This document shows, piece after piece, positions 10,920 through 20,897 of a DNA stretch of 60,000 nucleotides (position 1 is the stretch's first letter; each line of letters starts with the position of its first letter). Source of the stretch: Adiantum capillus-veneris (lineage: Eukaryota; Streptophyta; Polypodiopsida; Polypodiales; Pteridaceae); NCBI GenBank assembly GCA_014529385.2, contig CM043945.1, positions 143,912,741 through 143,972,740 of the forward strand, in the 5' to 3' direction. Made by a program: the position numbers and the translations under genes. Under the pieces are notes generated by a model. That model worked only from the letters and a program-made list of their open reading frames with translations. It searched no databases and was not told where the DNA came from.

Positions 10920-13056
10920 GGATTGCAAGAGAAAGATTGGAACCTATCCAGACCCAACAGTGGAAATTGAACGAGTCCAACAACTGAGGGGTTTGGTGGA
11001 AGAAACTCAACGAACATTAGAACCTGAACCCAAACATATCCATATGTCAGACACAGTGTTTCCCACACAAGTTCAACCTCACAAGAACTACAGGCCGTTA
11101 GCTATACCCAGTATCATTCGGGAAGAGAGTGAGGGTAGGACATCTGAAAGTGGACACACACCTTTCCTACTAGAGAGAATGTTTGGTGAGGGAATGCCCG
11201 ACCCCCATGAGGAAGTGGAGATTCCATCTTCACCATTCTCTTGTCAGGGTCCTACGTCCCACAAGATGCCATTAAATGTTGCCAAATTGATGGATTTCAT
11301 GTCTTCAGAAGTTAGAACCACCATCATGTCCAAACTATATAAAGACCCCAAGCTAGTCTCAGCTCTTTGAGCCTTCCTCAATGGAGAATTACAGGCCGGA
11401 TTACCACAGTTTGCACATATGAACAAACCTGACTCAGTAATGAATGATGAGGAATATTTAGCACCACTATCTGACCTAGCGGGACATGAATCTGTAATTG
11501 AAGTACCCGTTAACAAGTTGGGGCAATACTTTGAAGGTGATGAATCTAGTGCTACTCTACCAATCACTACTAAAGGATTAACTGTAAAGGGGGTCTTTGA
11601 CGGTGGTGCGGGAGTCAGCATGGTGACAAAGAGTTGTTGGGAGTCTATGGGGCGACCTCACCTTGAAGCCACAAGCGTAGTGGTAAAATTGGCTAATGGA
11701 TCTATTGTTACGCCTATTGGAATGCTAAAGGATCTCAGAATCAAGGTCTTGGGACACAAGGTAAAGCAAACTTTCATTGTTATGGATTTTTTCAAGCATC
11801 CTATGTCATTTGAGATGATCTTAGGGAGTCCATTCATGAGGGAAGCAAAAATGGTGCATGACTGGTCCAAAAACCACGTCTACTTACAGTTCCAAGACTC
11901 TGTCATTCGAGTTGATCTTTTAAGTGGTCGAACGCATCCTCTAGGAAATAAATTCATCATTGATAATCGATCAGACACAACAATTCACTCACCTCCATTA
12001 CAGTATTGTTACACGTGTAACGAAGACACGGATATTGGGGAGAACTCTCCTTATATGGATATCCTACCCGGAATGGCTGAGTCAGACAATGTCGATTGGG
12101 TACACCTAGTGGCAACTATAGATACATGGGGAGCTAGAGGAACAACCTGGGTAACACCAGATGGGGAAGAGATACCACACATTGCACCAGTAAACATGTT
12201 AGGTGTAGCGCATGTAACATCCGATGATAAGAAAGAGGCACACCTACCTGAGAGTGAAACCGATGATTTCTCAAAGGCTTCAGGCCAATACACATCAGAA
12301 ACGGAATCTTAGGGAGAAATGGATTCAGAACCTGAGGAAACATCGAGTGAGCCAAGTATAGAAACTGAACACTCAAGGTCTAGTACGACCATCTATGGTA
12401 ATTTATATGAGAGTGAAGAAGATACAAGCAAAGACTTATCAAGCGAGTCGAGTTCAAACATTTACCAAAATCAAAACCTTAACAAGAAACAAAGGTCATA
12501 TAAGAGACGACGATATCGAGCAAATGTGAGAGCTAGGATAAACAAGGAAAGATCTACTGCAGAATGGCTTAGCTATCTAGGGGCATGTGATGCTCATCGA
12601 AGGCTAGTAGACAATTGGGGTGAACATCTCCAGAGTGTCATGTGGTGCAGCCCGCGACCCATTGACCTCGCTCAATTGGAGGTTACAGAGCCGAAATTGA
12701 GTCGAACTATAAGAAGACGTCAAAACCGAGAGTTAGCACAACAACAAAAGGAGGCAGAACTAAAAGAAAGGTCTTCGTCAGGACAAGAGCCTGCTGACTT
12801 ACACACGACTCCTGAACATTTTAAATCTTATACCACGGGGGAGCGAAAGGTTGTGTATGCCAAAGCCCAACGAATACCTACCAATGGAAGCAGTGGAGTC
12901 TATGATGGTCCAGCGGTAGTTAAAGAGATAGAATTAGCAGAACCAGGTGAGGAGTTTAAACCAGTCTTTATTGCTCAAGACCTTACCGAAACTGAAGAGG
13001 CTGTACTTAAGGAGCTCCTCAAAATACAAGGATATCTTTGCTTGGACATATCATGA
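10879..13056 (+). pseudogene. First protease (PR) region of outer element, in-frame stops
   Basis: One frame stays coding-like from 10879 to 13056 but is cut by TGA at 11368-11370 and TAG at 12310-12312. The aspartic-protease domain lies at about 11550-11900: the active-site loop reads FDGGAG (Asp kept, usual Thr/Ser replaced by Gly) and the second half has the MILGSPF motif. Acidic and basic linkers follow. The frame overlaps the end of gag (10879-10919, around an A7 run) and the start of RT (12947-13056, around an AAAA run). Each junction needs a shift of one base in the same direction, through either indel mutations or programmed frameshifts; single indels in homopolymers are the simpler reading. 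Confidence 0.75.
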
Positions 13057-15745
13057 CATGAAGGGCGTTCCACCTTCTGTGGTGAAACATACAATTCCCA
13101 TGATCAACACTCCTAAACCCGTCCAGCAAAGACCCTATCCAATGAATCCTAAGTACGCCAAAATTGTACAAGAGGAGATTGAAAAACTTATCCAATGTGG
13201 ATTCATATACCCTATTGAGCACTCAAAATGGGTTTCTCCAATAGTCATTGTGCCAAAAAAGAATGGGAAACTAAGAGTGTGCATGGACCTCAAGAAAGTT
13301 AATGCAGCCACTAGGAGAGATCATTATCCCTTGCCATATTCAGAACATGTGCTTGAAAGAGTTGCGGGCAAGGAGGCTTATAGCTTTTTAGATGGGTACT
13401 CTGGTTACAATCAAATCACAATTGCATTAGAGGACCAAGCTAAAACTGATTTTATCACAGAGTTTGGAGTGTTTGCATTTCGTGTTATGGCTTTTGGCTT
13501 AACGAATGCCCCTGCTACATTCCAACGATTAATAAACACTGCGTTTAAAGAATTTCTAAGGGAGTTTTGTGAAGCTTTCCTAGACGACCTTTGTGTTTAT
13601 TCTTCTTGGGAGAAGCATTTGTTATATCTACGAAAAATATTTGAAAGGTGCAAATTTTATCGCATCTCATTGAGCCCTTTCAAATGCCAAATTTGGGTTA
13701 AGCATGGAGTCATTCTAGGGCATATAGTGTCCAAGAACGGGATATCCACAGATGAGAGTAAGATTAAAGCCATTGCCGATTTGCCACCACCTACGAACTA
13801 TAAAGGAGTTCAAAGATTTATGGGCCATGTTGGTTATTATCGAAGATTTATTTTAAACTTTGCCGAGATAGCGCGTCCATTGTACAAGCTTCTTATCGAG
13901 TTTCACTGGACGGAAGAATGTCATCAATCTTATGAGTTATTAAAGAAGGCCCTAACAAGTGCTCCAATCCTGCGAACACCTGATTGGAATGTACCTTTTC
14001 ATGTGCATATTGATGCATCAAATTTTGCTATTGGGTGTGTTCTAACTCAACCAGGAGAACATAAATTGGACTACCCTATTAGCTTTGCAAGTCGCCAATT
14101 AAATGATGCCAAGATGAACTACACTACTACAGAGCGCGAAGGTCTAGCTATGATTTACGCAGTAAAGAAATTTCGCTATTACCTTCTTGCTACCAAGTTT
14201 GTGTTTTATGTTGATCATCAAGCATTGCTATATTTTGTAAACAAGCCGTGTTCCACAGGTCGAATTACACGATGGTTGTTAATTCTTCTTGAGTTTGACT
14301 TCACCGTTGTTGTGAGCCCTGGGAGGAAACATGTCATGGCATATCATTTATCTCGTATCCCTAATGACGAAGCTCCTACGGGGGTTGATGATGAATTGCC
14401 TGATACTCCTTTGTTCATTGTTGAGACAATGCCTGAATGGAGTGAAAAGATTGTTAACTTCTTAGTTAATGGTTTTCCACCCAAAGAACTGCGAAAAGAT
14501 ATAGCTCAAAAATTAATCAAGGAATGCGAACCCTATTGCTTACTGGCTGGAACTCTCTATAAGAGAGGAAAAGATGATGTTCTTAGACGCTGTGCCCGCG
14601 AGGATGAGTATTTATATATTCTACAAGAGGCACACATGGGCGTAGCTGGTGGTCACTTTTCAGGAAAGTTGACTGCCCGAAAGATCTTACAGTCAGGCTA
14701 TTGGTGGCCCACTCTGTTTAAGGATGCATCACTTTTTGCAAAGGGATGTGATGAATGCCAATGCTTCAACAAGCCACAAAGAAGGGATAGGATGCCTCTA
14801 CATCCCATCAAGGTAACCCAACCATTTGAAAAGTGGGGCTTAGACTTTGTAGGACCGATTAGTCCGGTTGCACGTAATACGCAATCACGATATATCATTG
14901 TGGCTACCAACTATGTAACCAAATGGGCTGAAGCAAAAGCAACACGAAAGGCGGATGCAAAAACAACAGCTAAGTTCCTCTTTGAGAACATTATCACACG
15001 TTTTGGATGCCCCTTTGAACTTGTGAGTGACAATGGAACTCATTTTATAAATGAAGTAATAAAAGAACTCACATCAAACTTCATGATATCACACCACAAG
15101 TCTACACCCTATTATCCCCAAGCAAATGGCCAAGCTGAGAGTACCAACAAAACTCTCATCTCCATTTTGACAAAGACAGTCGAGGCTCATCGCACTGATT
15201 GGGACCTAAAGCTTACATCAGCTTTATGGGCTTATCATACTGTGTATAAAGTTGTTATTAATTGCACACCGTTTAAGATGGTGTATGGCCAAGAAGCAGT
15301 TATGCCATGGGAGTTTGTCATTCCTAGTCTTCGAGTAGCTTCTCAAGAAGGTTGGGATGGTAACCCCTTAGTGGAGCGATTATATATCCTAGAAAGGCTA
15401 GATGAAGAAAGGCAATTAGCTGTGCAAAATGCTCTAGTGGAGAAGGATAGGAGAAAGAAGTGGTTTGATAGCCATTTAAAGGATAAAGACATCAAGGTTG
15501 GTGATAAAGTTCTTATGTACGGGGTACGTAATGAAAAGAAGAAATTGAAATACACTGGTAAGGGACCATATCGAGTGTGTGAAATTACCCCGCAAGGTAC
15601 CATTCGTGTGGAGACTCTAGATGGAGTTGAAACCATTGAATTCCTTAATGGGAGTAAATTCAAAAGATATTATGATCCTCTAAGCCAGGAAGAGTTGCAA
15701 GACATCCATCAAAAGAAGGCTGCCAAGGAACAAGTAGAGCTTTAA
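12947..15745 (+). CDS. pol: Pol of outer element: reverse transcriptase, RNase H, integrase
   Basis: The true entry to this frame is probably near 13020, where the upstream PR frame and this one share a conserved junction (KYKDIFAW). RT spans about 13050-13700: FLDGYSGYNQI, FGLTNAPATF and the catalytic FLDD box near 13580. RNase H spans about 13980-14370, with HIDAS, TTEREGLAMI and VDHQAL motifs. Integrase has an intact HHCC zinc-binding region (H...H at 14635-14660, C..C at 14750-14760), then the DDE core: Asp in GLDFVGP, Asp in VSDNGTHF, Glu in QANGQAEST. A KGPYRV (GPY/F) motif lies near 15565. No internal stop is visible in about 930 codons, so the enzymatic core looks intact even though its link to gag is broken. 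Confidence 0.92.
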   Translation: MRSLNQSLLLKTLPKLKRLYLRSSSKYKDIFAWTYHDMKGVPPSVVKHTIPMINTPKPVQQRPYPMNPKYAKIVQEEIEKLIQCGFIYPIEHSKWVSPIVIVPKKNGKLRVCMDLKKVNAATRRDHYPLPYSEHVLERVAGKEAYSFLDGYSGYNQITIALEDQAKTDFITEFGVFAFRVMAFGLTNAPATFQRLINTAFKEFLREFCEAFLDDLCVYSSWEKHLLYLRKIFERCKFYRISLSPFKCQIWVKHGVILGHIVSKNGISTDESKIKAIADLPPPTNYKGVQRFMGHVGYYRRFILNFAEIARPLYKLLIEFHWTEECHQSYELLKKALTSAPILRTPDWNVPFHVHIDASNFAIGCVLTQPGEHKLDYPISFASRQLNDAKMNYTTTEREGLAMIYAVKKFRYYLLATKFVFYVDHQALLYFVNKPCSTGRITRWLLILLEFDFTVVVSPGRKHVMAYHLSRIPNDEAPTGVDDELPDTPLFIVETMPEWSEKIVNFLVNGFPPKELRKDIAQKLIKECEPYCLLAGTLYKRGKDDVLRRCAREDEYLYILQEAHMGVAGGHFSGKLTARKILQSGYWWPTLFKDASLFAKGCDECQCFNKPQRRDRMPLHPIKVTQPFEKWGLDFVGPISPVARNTQSRYIIVATNYVTKWAEAKATRKADAKTTAKFLFENIITRFGCPFELVSDNGTHFINEVIKELTSNFMISHHKSTPYYPQANGQAESTNKTLISILTKTVEAHRTDWDLKLTSALWAYHTVYKVVINCTPFKMVYGQEAVMPWEFVIPSLRVASQEGWDGNPLVERLYILERLDEERQLAVQNALVEKDRRKKWFDSHLKDKDIKVGDKVLMYGVRNEKKKLKYTGKGPYRVCEITPQGTIRVETLDGVETIEFLNGSKFKRYYDPLSQEELQDIHQKKAAKEQVEL

Positions 15746-15880
15746 AAAATCCAAGCAAGAGTTGAGGCTCGAGAACGACAACAACGTCTTAGACGCCAAT
15801 GAGAGGCTAATCTGGGAATCACGCAAGCATTTTTCGAGGACACAGATGACGACTCATTAGAATCTGAGCCACCCCTATGA
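15746..15880 (+). pseudogene. In-frame linker between pol and second protease, two TGA stops
   Basis: After the pol TAA (15743-15745) the same frame continues as a charged Arg/Glu/Gln-rich and then acidic stretch. It is broken by TGA codons near 15800 and at 15878-15880 before joining the retropepsin-like ORF. The unchanged phase suggests pol and the downstream ORF were once one open frame, or are read by stop suppression. This is inference from phase only. Confidence 0.5.
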
Positions 15881-17068
15881 TACCCAATTGAGCTAAATAG
15901 CCCCTATGGAAAAGTACTAGACAATGCCTTATTAGATACGGGAGCTAAACACAATTTGTTATCCTATGGAGTTTGGTGTCAATTAGGGAAACCGACCCTA
16001 TCCCCGAGTACGATGCAAGTCAAGGGCATTAATAAAAAGAAAACTGCTATTCTTGGAGTCCTTCAGACCCCTGTTGTCTATGACAATGGAAGCATAGTGC
16101 AGAGGTTTCTAGTCATGCCCGCGGGAGCTATAGAAGGCAACGTAAACCTGGGACGCACGTGGATGTTGGCAACCAAATGGACTATTGATTGGGATACTGG
16201 TAGTGTCACGACGCGATCACCGACTCTTACCCCTATCATTCAAGCAAAGTCACCTACGTTGCAAACTCTAGCAAAGTTGAAGGATAGCCAACATTCACAA
16301 GCCAAGGTGGTTAACTCGTCTTTGCCATCTACCCATGAACCTAGCACTTCAACACTTGTAGTTGCAGCAAGCAGTAATATTGCAAGTACTCAACCTGCAC
16401 GACCTAAGAGTACATATCAATGGGTCCCCAAGGCCTTACTTCCAACTACCTCAACCCTCCCATCCATTCCAAGAAAAAATTTCCTGGGAAAACCAAGAGC
16501 GCACCCTAGGAGAGTCAAGACCAAATCACGATGGATTCCAAAACAACTATTAGAAGCCCAAGGCTACTATGATGGAAATGAGCAAATTTGGGTACCTAAA
16601 CGTAAAATGTGTCCTTCCCTATCGACAAAAAACCCATATGAGTCAAACAGTGTAACGCTAAAGCCAATGGCAGACCATGGGAAGGGAAAGATCACAAAAT
16701 GCTACACGCCTAGTCCAGAGCTAGTTTGGGCTCCAAGGCAAAACCAATTTATTCCACCTAGCTCAGAAAGGGGGGAGTTCCATGAAGCTTCTAGCTCCTC
16801 ATTTAATACATCCATAGAGGTAAAAGCTTCTACACAGCCTCCATCTATAGTAGTGGACCTCCATGAAGCTACAAAAGAATCCACACCTCCCAGTGTTCAA
16901 GAATCACCTGATGAACCACTTCAAGTTCGATCTTGGGAGAGTACCTTACCACCCTTGCAACTTGACGAGGCACCTAGGGTAATAGAAAACTACTGGCAAA
17001 AATCCTCACCTATTACTAACTGGAACAATTGGTTTCAAAGGGTGATGACATCATTTCAAATGGTATGA
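15881..17068 (+). CDS. Second retropepsin-like domain downstream of integrase, with W-(V/I)-P-K repeats
   Basis: The frame is open from 15881. A retroviral-type aspartic-protease fold is recognisable: LLDTGAKHN active-site loop at about 15930-15955, then a hydrophobic-Gly segment and NLGRTWM....TIDW at about 16145-16190, corresponding to the usual ILGxPWL...xIDW. There is no in-frame ATG between the last stop and the active site (the first is near 16011), so expression would need readthrough, frameshift or splicing. The C-terminal 250 residues are Ser/Thr/Pro-rich with recurring aromatic-Pro-Lys motifs: YQWVPK, SRWIPK, IWVPKRK, LVWAPR. Unlike the first PR, the catalytic DTG is canonical here. 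A protease after integrase is not the standard Ty3 order. Function of the tail is unknown. Confidence 0.65.
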   Translation, partial: YPIELNSPYGKVLDNALLDTGAKHNLLSYGVWCQLGKPTLSPSTMQVKGINKKKTAILGVLQTPVVYDNGSIVQRFLVMPAGAIEGNVNLGRTWMLATKWTIDWDTGSVTTRSPTLTPIIQAKSPTLQTLAKLKDSQHSQAKVVNSSLPSTHEPSTSTLVVAASSNIASTQPARPKSTYQWVPKALLPTTSTLPSIPRKNFLGKPRAHPRRVKTKSRWIPKQLLEAQGYYDGNEQIWVPKRKMCPSLSTKNPYESNSVTLKPMADHGKGKITKCYTPSPELVWAPRQNQFIPPSSERGEFHEASSSSFNTSIEVKASTQPPSIVVDLHEATKESTPPSVQESPDEPLQVRSWESTLPPLQLDEAPRVIENYWQKSSPITNWNNWFQRVMTSFQMV

Positions 17069-17315
17069 TCTACCCAAGGAAGGGGGGAGTGTTTGTGGAC
17101 ATCCATTATTCACTTGCTTCCCTCTCAACCTTTCCCCCTGACCCCTTAATCTCCAATCTTAGGGAATGTATATATAAAGCCTTATACTCACAAAAACAAG
17201 ATAAAAAAGTAAAAGAGTAAGAGCCATAACACAAAATCATAAAACCAAATTATGCACAAGAACACGACCCTTGTAATATTTGCACTCTAACCATCATCTA
17301 TTTGCGTGTACAGAT
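17069..17315 (+). promoter_or_regulatory. Internal purine tract and TATA-like region before ORF3
   Basis: A purine run AAGGAAGGGGGGAG followed by TG (about 17074-17086) looks like a polypurine tract and LTR start. A TATATATAAAG sequence lies at about 17168-17178, and a CAG acceptor-like site precedes the ORF3 ATG at 17316. Together they could serve as an internal promoter or splice region for ORF3, or be the remnant of another LTR. No second copy of this segment is seen in the window. Confidence 0.35.
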
Positions 17316-17493
17316 ATGGCTAGTACGCTAGAGTCATCCACTCCTACTTTGGGTGAGAGGTACCCTCGTTACTTTTCACAAATATTTCACATGGTCTTTC
17401 CAGTTCTTGCATGTGAATGGGATTTGATAGGTACGCTAGCATGTGAGAGGAATTTTGAGGAGTTAGAATGGATGATACGTCTCTTGACCACGT
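17316..17493 (+). pseudogene. ORF3 of outer element, 5' part (interrupted by nested element)
   Basis: ATG at 17316 opens about 59 codons that run into the LTR of the nested element at 17494. The frame resumes at 27526 on the other side of the insertion and ends at 27774, giving a small, aromatic- and acid-rich protein of about 140 residues before interruption. I recognise no domain. Its place between integrase and the 3' LTR is where Athila/Tat elements carry extra or env-like ORFs, but no transmembrane segment or signal peptide is evident. Confidence 0.5.
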
Positions 17494-19510
17494 TGTCGAG
17501 AAATTTGCGGTCTTGCCACGAAAGCACCGGGCTTATGGCTGTGAGAGTTTGTGAGAGAAATCAACAAAAACTATATGAAGGAGTTAAACCATAGATGCCA
17601 TGAAGACTAGGGTTTGGAAAGAAGTGCAATCAAAGAAGACTCGCTCTTTCTCTCTTGCATTCACACACACAAAGAAAGAACGCAAAAGAGAATGTCAAAA
17701 CAATACGAAGACGAAAACATCAAGGCTATGGTCATATCGTATCATGGGTAATATGAAAGGGTTAATGGATGAGTTAATGGCATTCAATCTTGGCTGACCA
17801 AATAGGCTACGAATTGTTCTTTGGAATTGTAGTTTTGTGCTTACCATAATATATATATTTTGTCTAGTGATTGGGATTAATTGTGTGTACAAATCCTCTT
17901 GGTTCATAGCAAGATAACTACGCTTACATCAAAAGAAAAATTATAGTCTATGAGAGGTAGTATGATGGGATCCGGTGATAGAAGTATTTCATTGAGCCTT
18001 TCAGGGCCAAAGAGAAACACTATACGTTGTTGAAAGTGTATTTTACGGCTAATCCATACGTTAATTCTAATAGATCGTACAGAGTGAAAGCGATAGAAAT
18101 GATCATCATGTGGGTTATTCATCTAGGATAGTATGTGAGAAATGTAGATATGAGAGAAGTGAAGAGATGAGAAGTTTCCCTCCCAAGCCCTATTCTTGCC
18201 CGTAGGCAAATGCCCGTAAGCAATAAGGATACTGCGGGGAGAGATGTACCTGTAGCAAGAGAACCTAGAGAGGATGAATTACTAAGAATGAGAGAGATAG
18301 GTTTGGTTAAGGAGATGAGATTAGATATATATATATATATATATATTGGATTAGAGATGAAAATGAAAACAACAAGAAATCAAGAAAACATCCATGTAGA
18401 ACACATCTTACTTGAAACCCTTCGGCACCATTATTGATGGGAGAGAGAAGAAGAGTGGATAATTCCACTTTGATTGATACACCAAGTACAAGACCTTCTT
18501 TGATTAGAGTTGATCTTCCAAGGTTAGCTTGTTGCAAGAATGTCTAGTCTCCCTCTAGGAGAAAGTGTAGGCTTGGGCTTATGTTAATGGCTAAGTACAA
18601 TTAGGCATTACTACTCACTCCCTCAAGAATTCCTCTCATCAATGGCTTGAATGCTTGAGTTCTTTCCAAGGAAGAAGAGGTCCCCTTTTATAGGTGAAGG
18701 GAACCCACAAGGGTTTACACAAGAAGAGAGGAGCCAGTGTGAACAGGAATTGGAAAAGTTGGAAATGAGCTGTCCCTGCATGATGTGGGTAGACTGGGGT
18801 CCAGTATTTTGATTATATCTCCTCAACCGTGGCTCCAAATAAAAAAGTAAAAATATGGACAAAAACTTCATCTCATTAGCTACGATTTTCATTTTAAAAT
18901 TGTTTTCCAATTCGGATTGGAACCTTGTGTAAAAAATTCATCAAAATAGGGTCCATTTATGGCAGCAAAAGTCTTCATGTGGTCTCCTTAGCCTAGACTT
19001 TCATTTAATTCCAAAGGACACCTCATACCATATGAAAGCATGACATTGCTCCTTGACAAAGTTTTGTAATCATGCTTGCAATAATGCATTAAAATAAGTG
19101 TATCTTTGAAATCATGCCACCTAGTGTCCCACTAGGATTTGATTCTCTCCTAGTAGCTATTTAAAAAGAAATATAAGAAAAGTATAAAAAATACATAGAA
19201 TATATATATATTAGAGTTTACCCTAGATATAGGATCTAGCTAGGGTGTGAGATGATAATGAAATAGTAGAAATAAAGAATCAATGCTTTTTGCCCCAAGT
19301 TAAAGAGGCGGAGCTATTGATGCTTTTCCCATAGTATTTTCTGATGGTAAAGTAAGGATATGTTACCCTTGAGAAAAATAATAGGATGAGGCTTATTATT
19401 ATACTTAAATATGCATATGTATACTATAGGAAATATAATTATGTATCTAAAAAAATACAAGATAGATCTTGTAGCATGCGTTCCCACTATGTACGTGTCA
19501 CAGCACGACA
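17494..19510 (-). repeat. 3' LTR of nested element (left copy)
   Basis: Begins TGTCGAG and ends CGACA on the plus strand, so its ends are 5 bp inverted repeats. It carries a minus-strand TATA box (CCTATAAAAGGGG, plus-strand 18683-18695) and an (AT)n run near 18326-18346. It differs from the right copy by a small number of substitutions and a short indel near 18205-18220. Confidence 0.92.
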
Positions 19511-19527
19511 TCCACCCCCTCTAAACC
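19511..19527 (-). promoter_or_regulatory. Polypurine tract of nested element
   Basis: On the minus strand this reads GGTTTAGAGGGGGTGGA, directly abutting the 3' LTR. That is the expected position and composition of the plus-strand primer. Confidence 0.85.
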
Positions 19528-19568
19528 TGCACATCCTCCGGTATGTGCCACATTGTCTCTTTGTAAGA

Positions 19569-20834
19569 TTAGACCTCTTGTACATCTTCCTTGTCTTCTT
19601 CTTCACTGGATGATTTTAGAGCTTCATGTTCACTTTGATCTTCACCTGTGTTTTTCTCTTCTTCCTCATCAATATCTTCTAGATCCTTATCTCCTCTTCT
19701 CTTAAACATTTTAATCCTTTTTCCTGCAATGGGAATCTTTACTTCTGTACCATCTAGTTCAGACAAGTTGTAAGTAGCATTTTCATGCACATGCTTTACA
19801 ACATACGGTCCAAACCATCTTTTTGAGAACTTACGCATGACTGTGTGCTGGTTATCAAGGCTACTATCATACACTAAAACCTAGTCACCTTTGTCAATTG
19901 CTTTGCTCCTGAGTCGATGTCTCTTATCAAAATAGTCCTTGTTTTTCAACCTTGCATTTTTGAGTCGTTCTTTTGCAGCTTCAATGTCTCCAGGTCTTCT
20001 CTCTAGCTGCCTTATACGCAGTGCAAGGAGATCTTCCCTACTAAGCCCCTCTTGCCAAGGTAGTACATTCCATGTGGAAATTGTATCCTCAATCGGCATC
20101 ACTGGCTTTTGACCATGCATTAGCTCCGCAGGCATGTAGCCAGTTACTGAGCTATGTGTTGTACGATCAGCCCATAAAGCATATGGTAACAATTTTGGCC
20201 ACTCACCAACTCTTCCTTCGCAAGCCTTGGCCAAAGCTTTGACGATAGGAGGATGCCCTCTTTCACTCTTTCCATTGCCTTCAGGGTTGTAAGCTATAGT
20301 AAGAGAAATCTTGATCCCTAATCTAGAAAAGAACTCCCTTGCTTCTTCGGCATCCAGTTCACCTCGATCTGCAGTGATTTTTCCCACACAACCATAACGG
20401 CAAATCACCTCATCAAGAAGGAATTTGCACACATCTTCTGTGGTCTTAGCTCTTAATGCTCTTCCTTCAACCTGGTTAGTTAGGTCCTCTCGTGCAAGAA
20501 CCAAGTATCTCATATGCCAGAGTCCTAAAGGCATCGTGACTAGATCCACAACCCATTTATAGTGCATGGCTAGTGGATATGTAGGGTGCAATCCATCACG
20601 ATGTCGAACATTTGAATACATTTGACAAGTTACACATGACTCTACAAACTGAGATACATCTTTATACATACCCTTCCACCAGTATTTTTCTTTCAACTTG
20701 GAGAAGGTTGCCCACACACCCCTGTGTCCAGCCCATAGACTCTCATGAAACTCTTGCATGAGCTTTACTTGAGTCTCTTTTTTACATATAACCCGTTGTG
20801 GTGTAGCACTCTTTTGCTTAGGATGCTTCCACAA
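19569..20834 (-). pseudogene. Integrase of nested element, in-frame stops
   Basis: The N-terminal zinc-binding HHCC motif is present: H...H in a segment containing LWAGHRG, then CVTC near 20640. The catalytic triad appears as Asp in WVVDLVTMP, Asp in ITADRGELDAEEA and Glu in NPEGNGKSERG. The NPEGNGKSER context differs from the HPQTDGQTE-type context of chromoviruses. After a TAG at 19881-19883 the same frame continues with RWFGPYVV (GPY/F motif) and an acidic Glu/Asp/Ser-rich tail ending at 19569; no chromodomain is seen. The TAG codons at 20898-20900 and 19881-19883 are in the same frame as RNase H and INT, so pol was once continuous. Confidence 0.85.
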
Positions 20835-20897
20835 GTAACCATCCCTTAAAAAGTACCCATATGCTTTCTTACGTATCCTCTTGAATTCTTGTTCAGA

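Noticed and set aside
15956-17068. Second ORF after integrase considered as an additional RNase H (as in Tat elements) or an envelope protein
   Set aside because: No RNase H DEDD series, no transmembrane segment; the DTGA loop and LGRTWM/IDW pattern fit a retropepsin better.
17494-19510. Short frames inside the 2 kb LTRs (for example 18623-18910) as genes
   Set aside because: They recur identically in both LTRs, have no recognisable domain and lie in non-coding LTR sequence.
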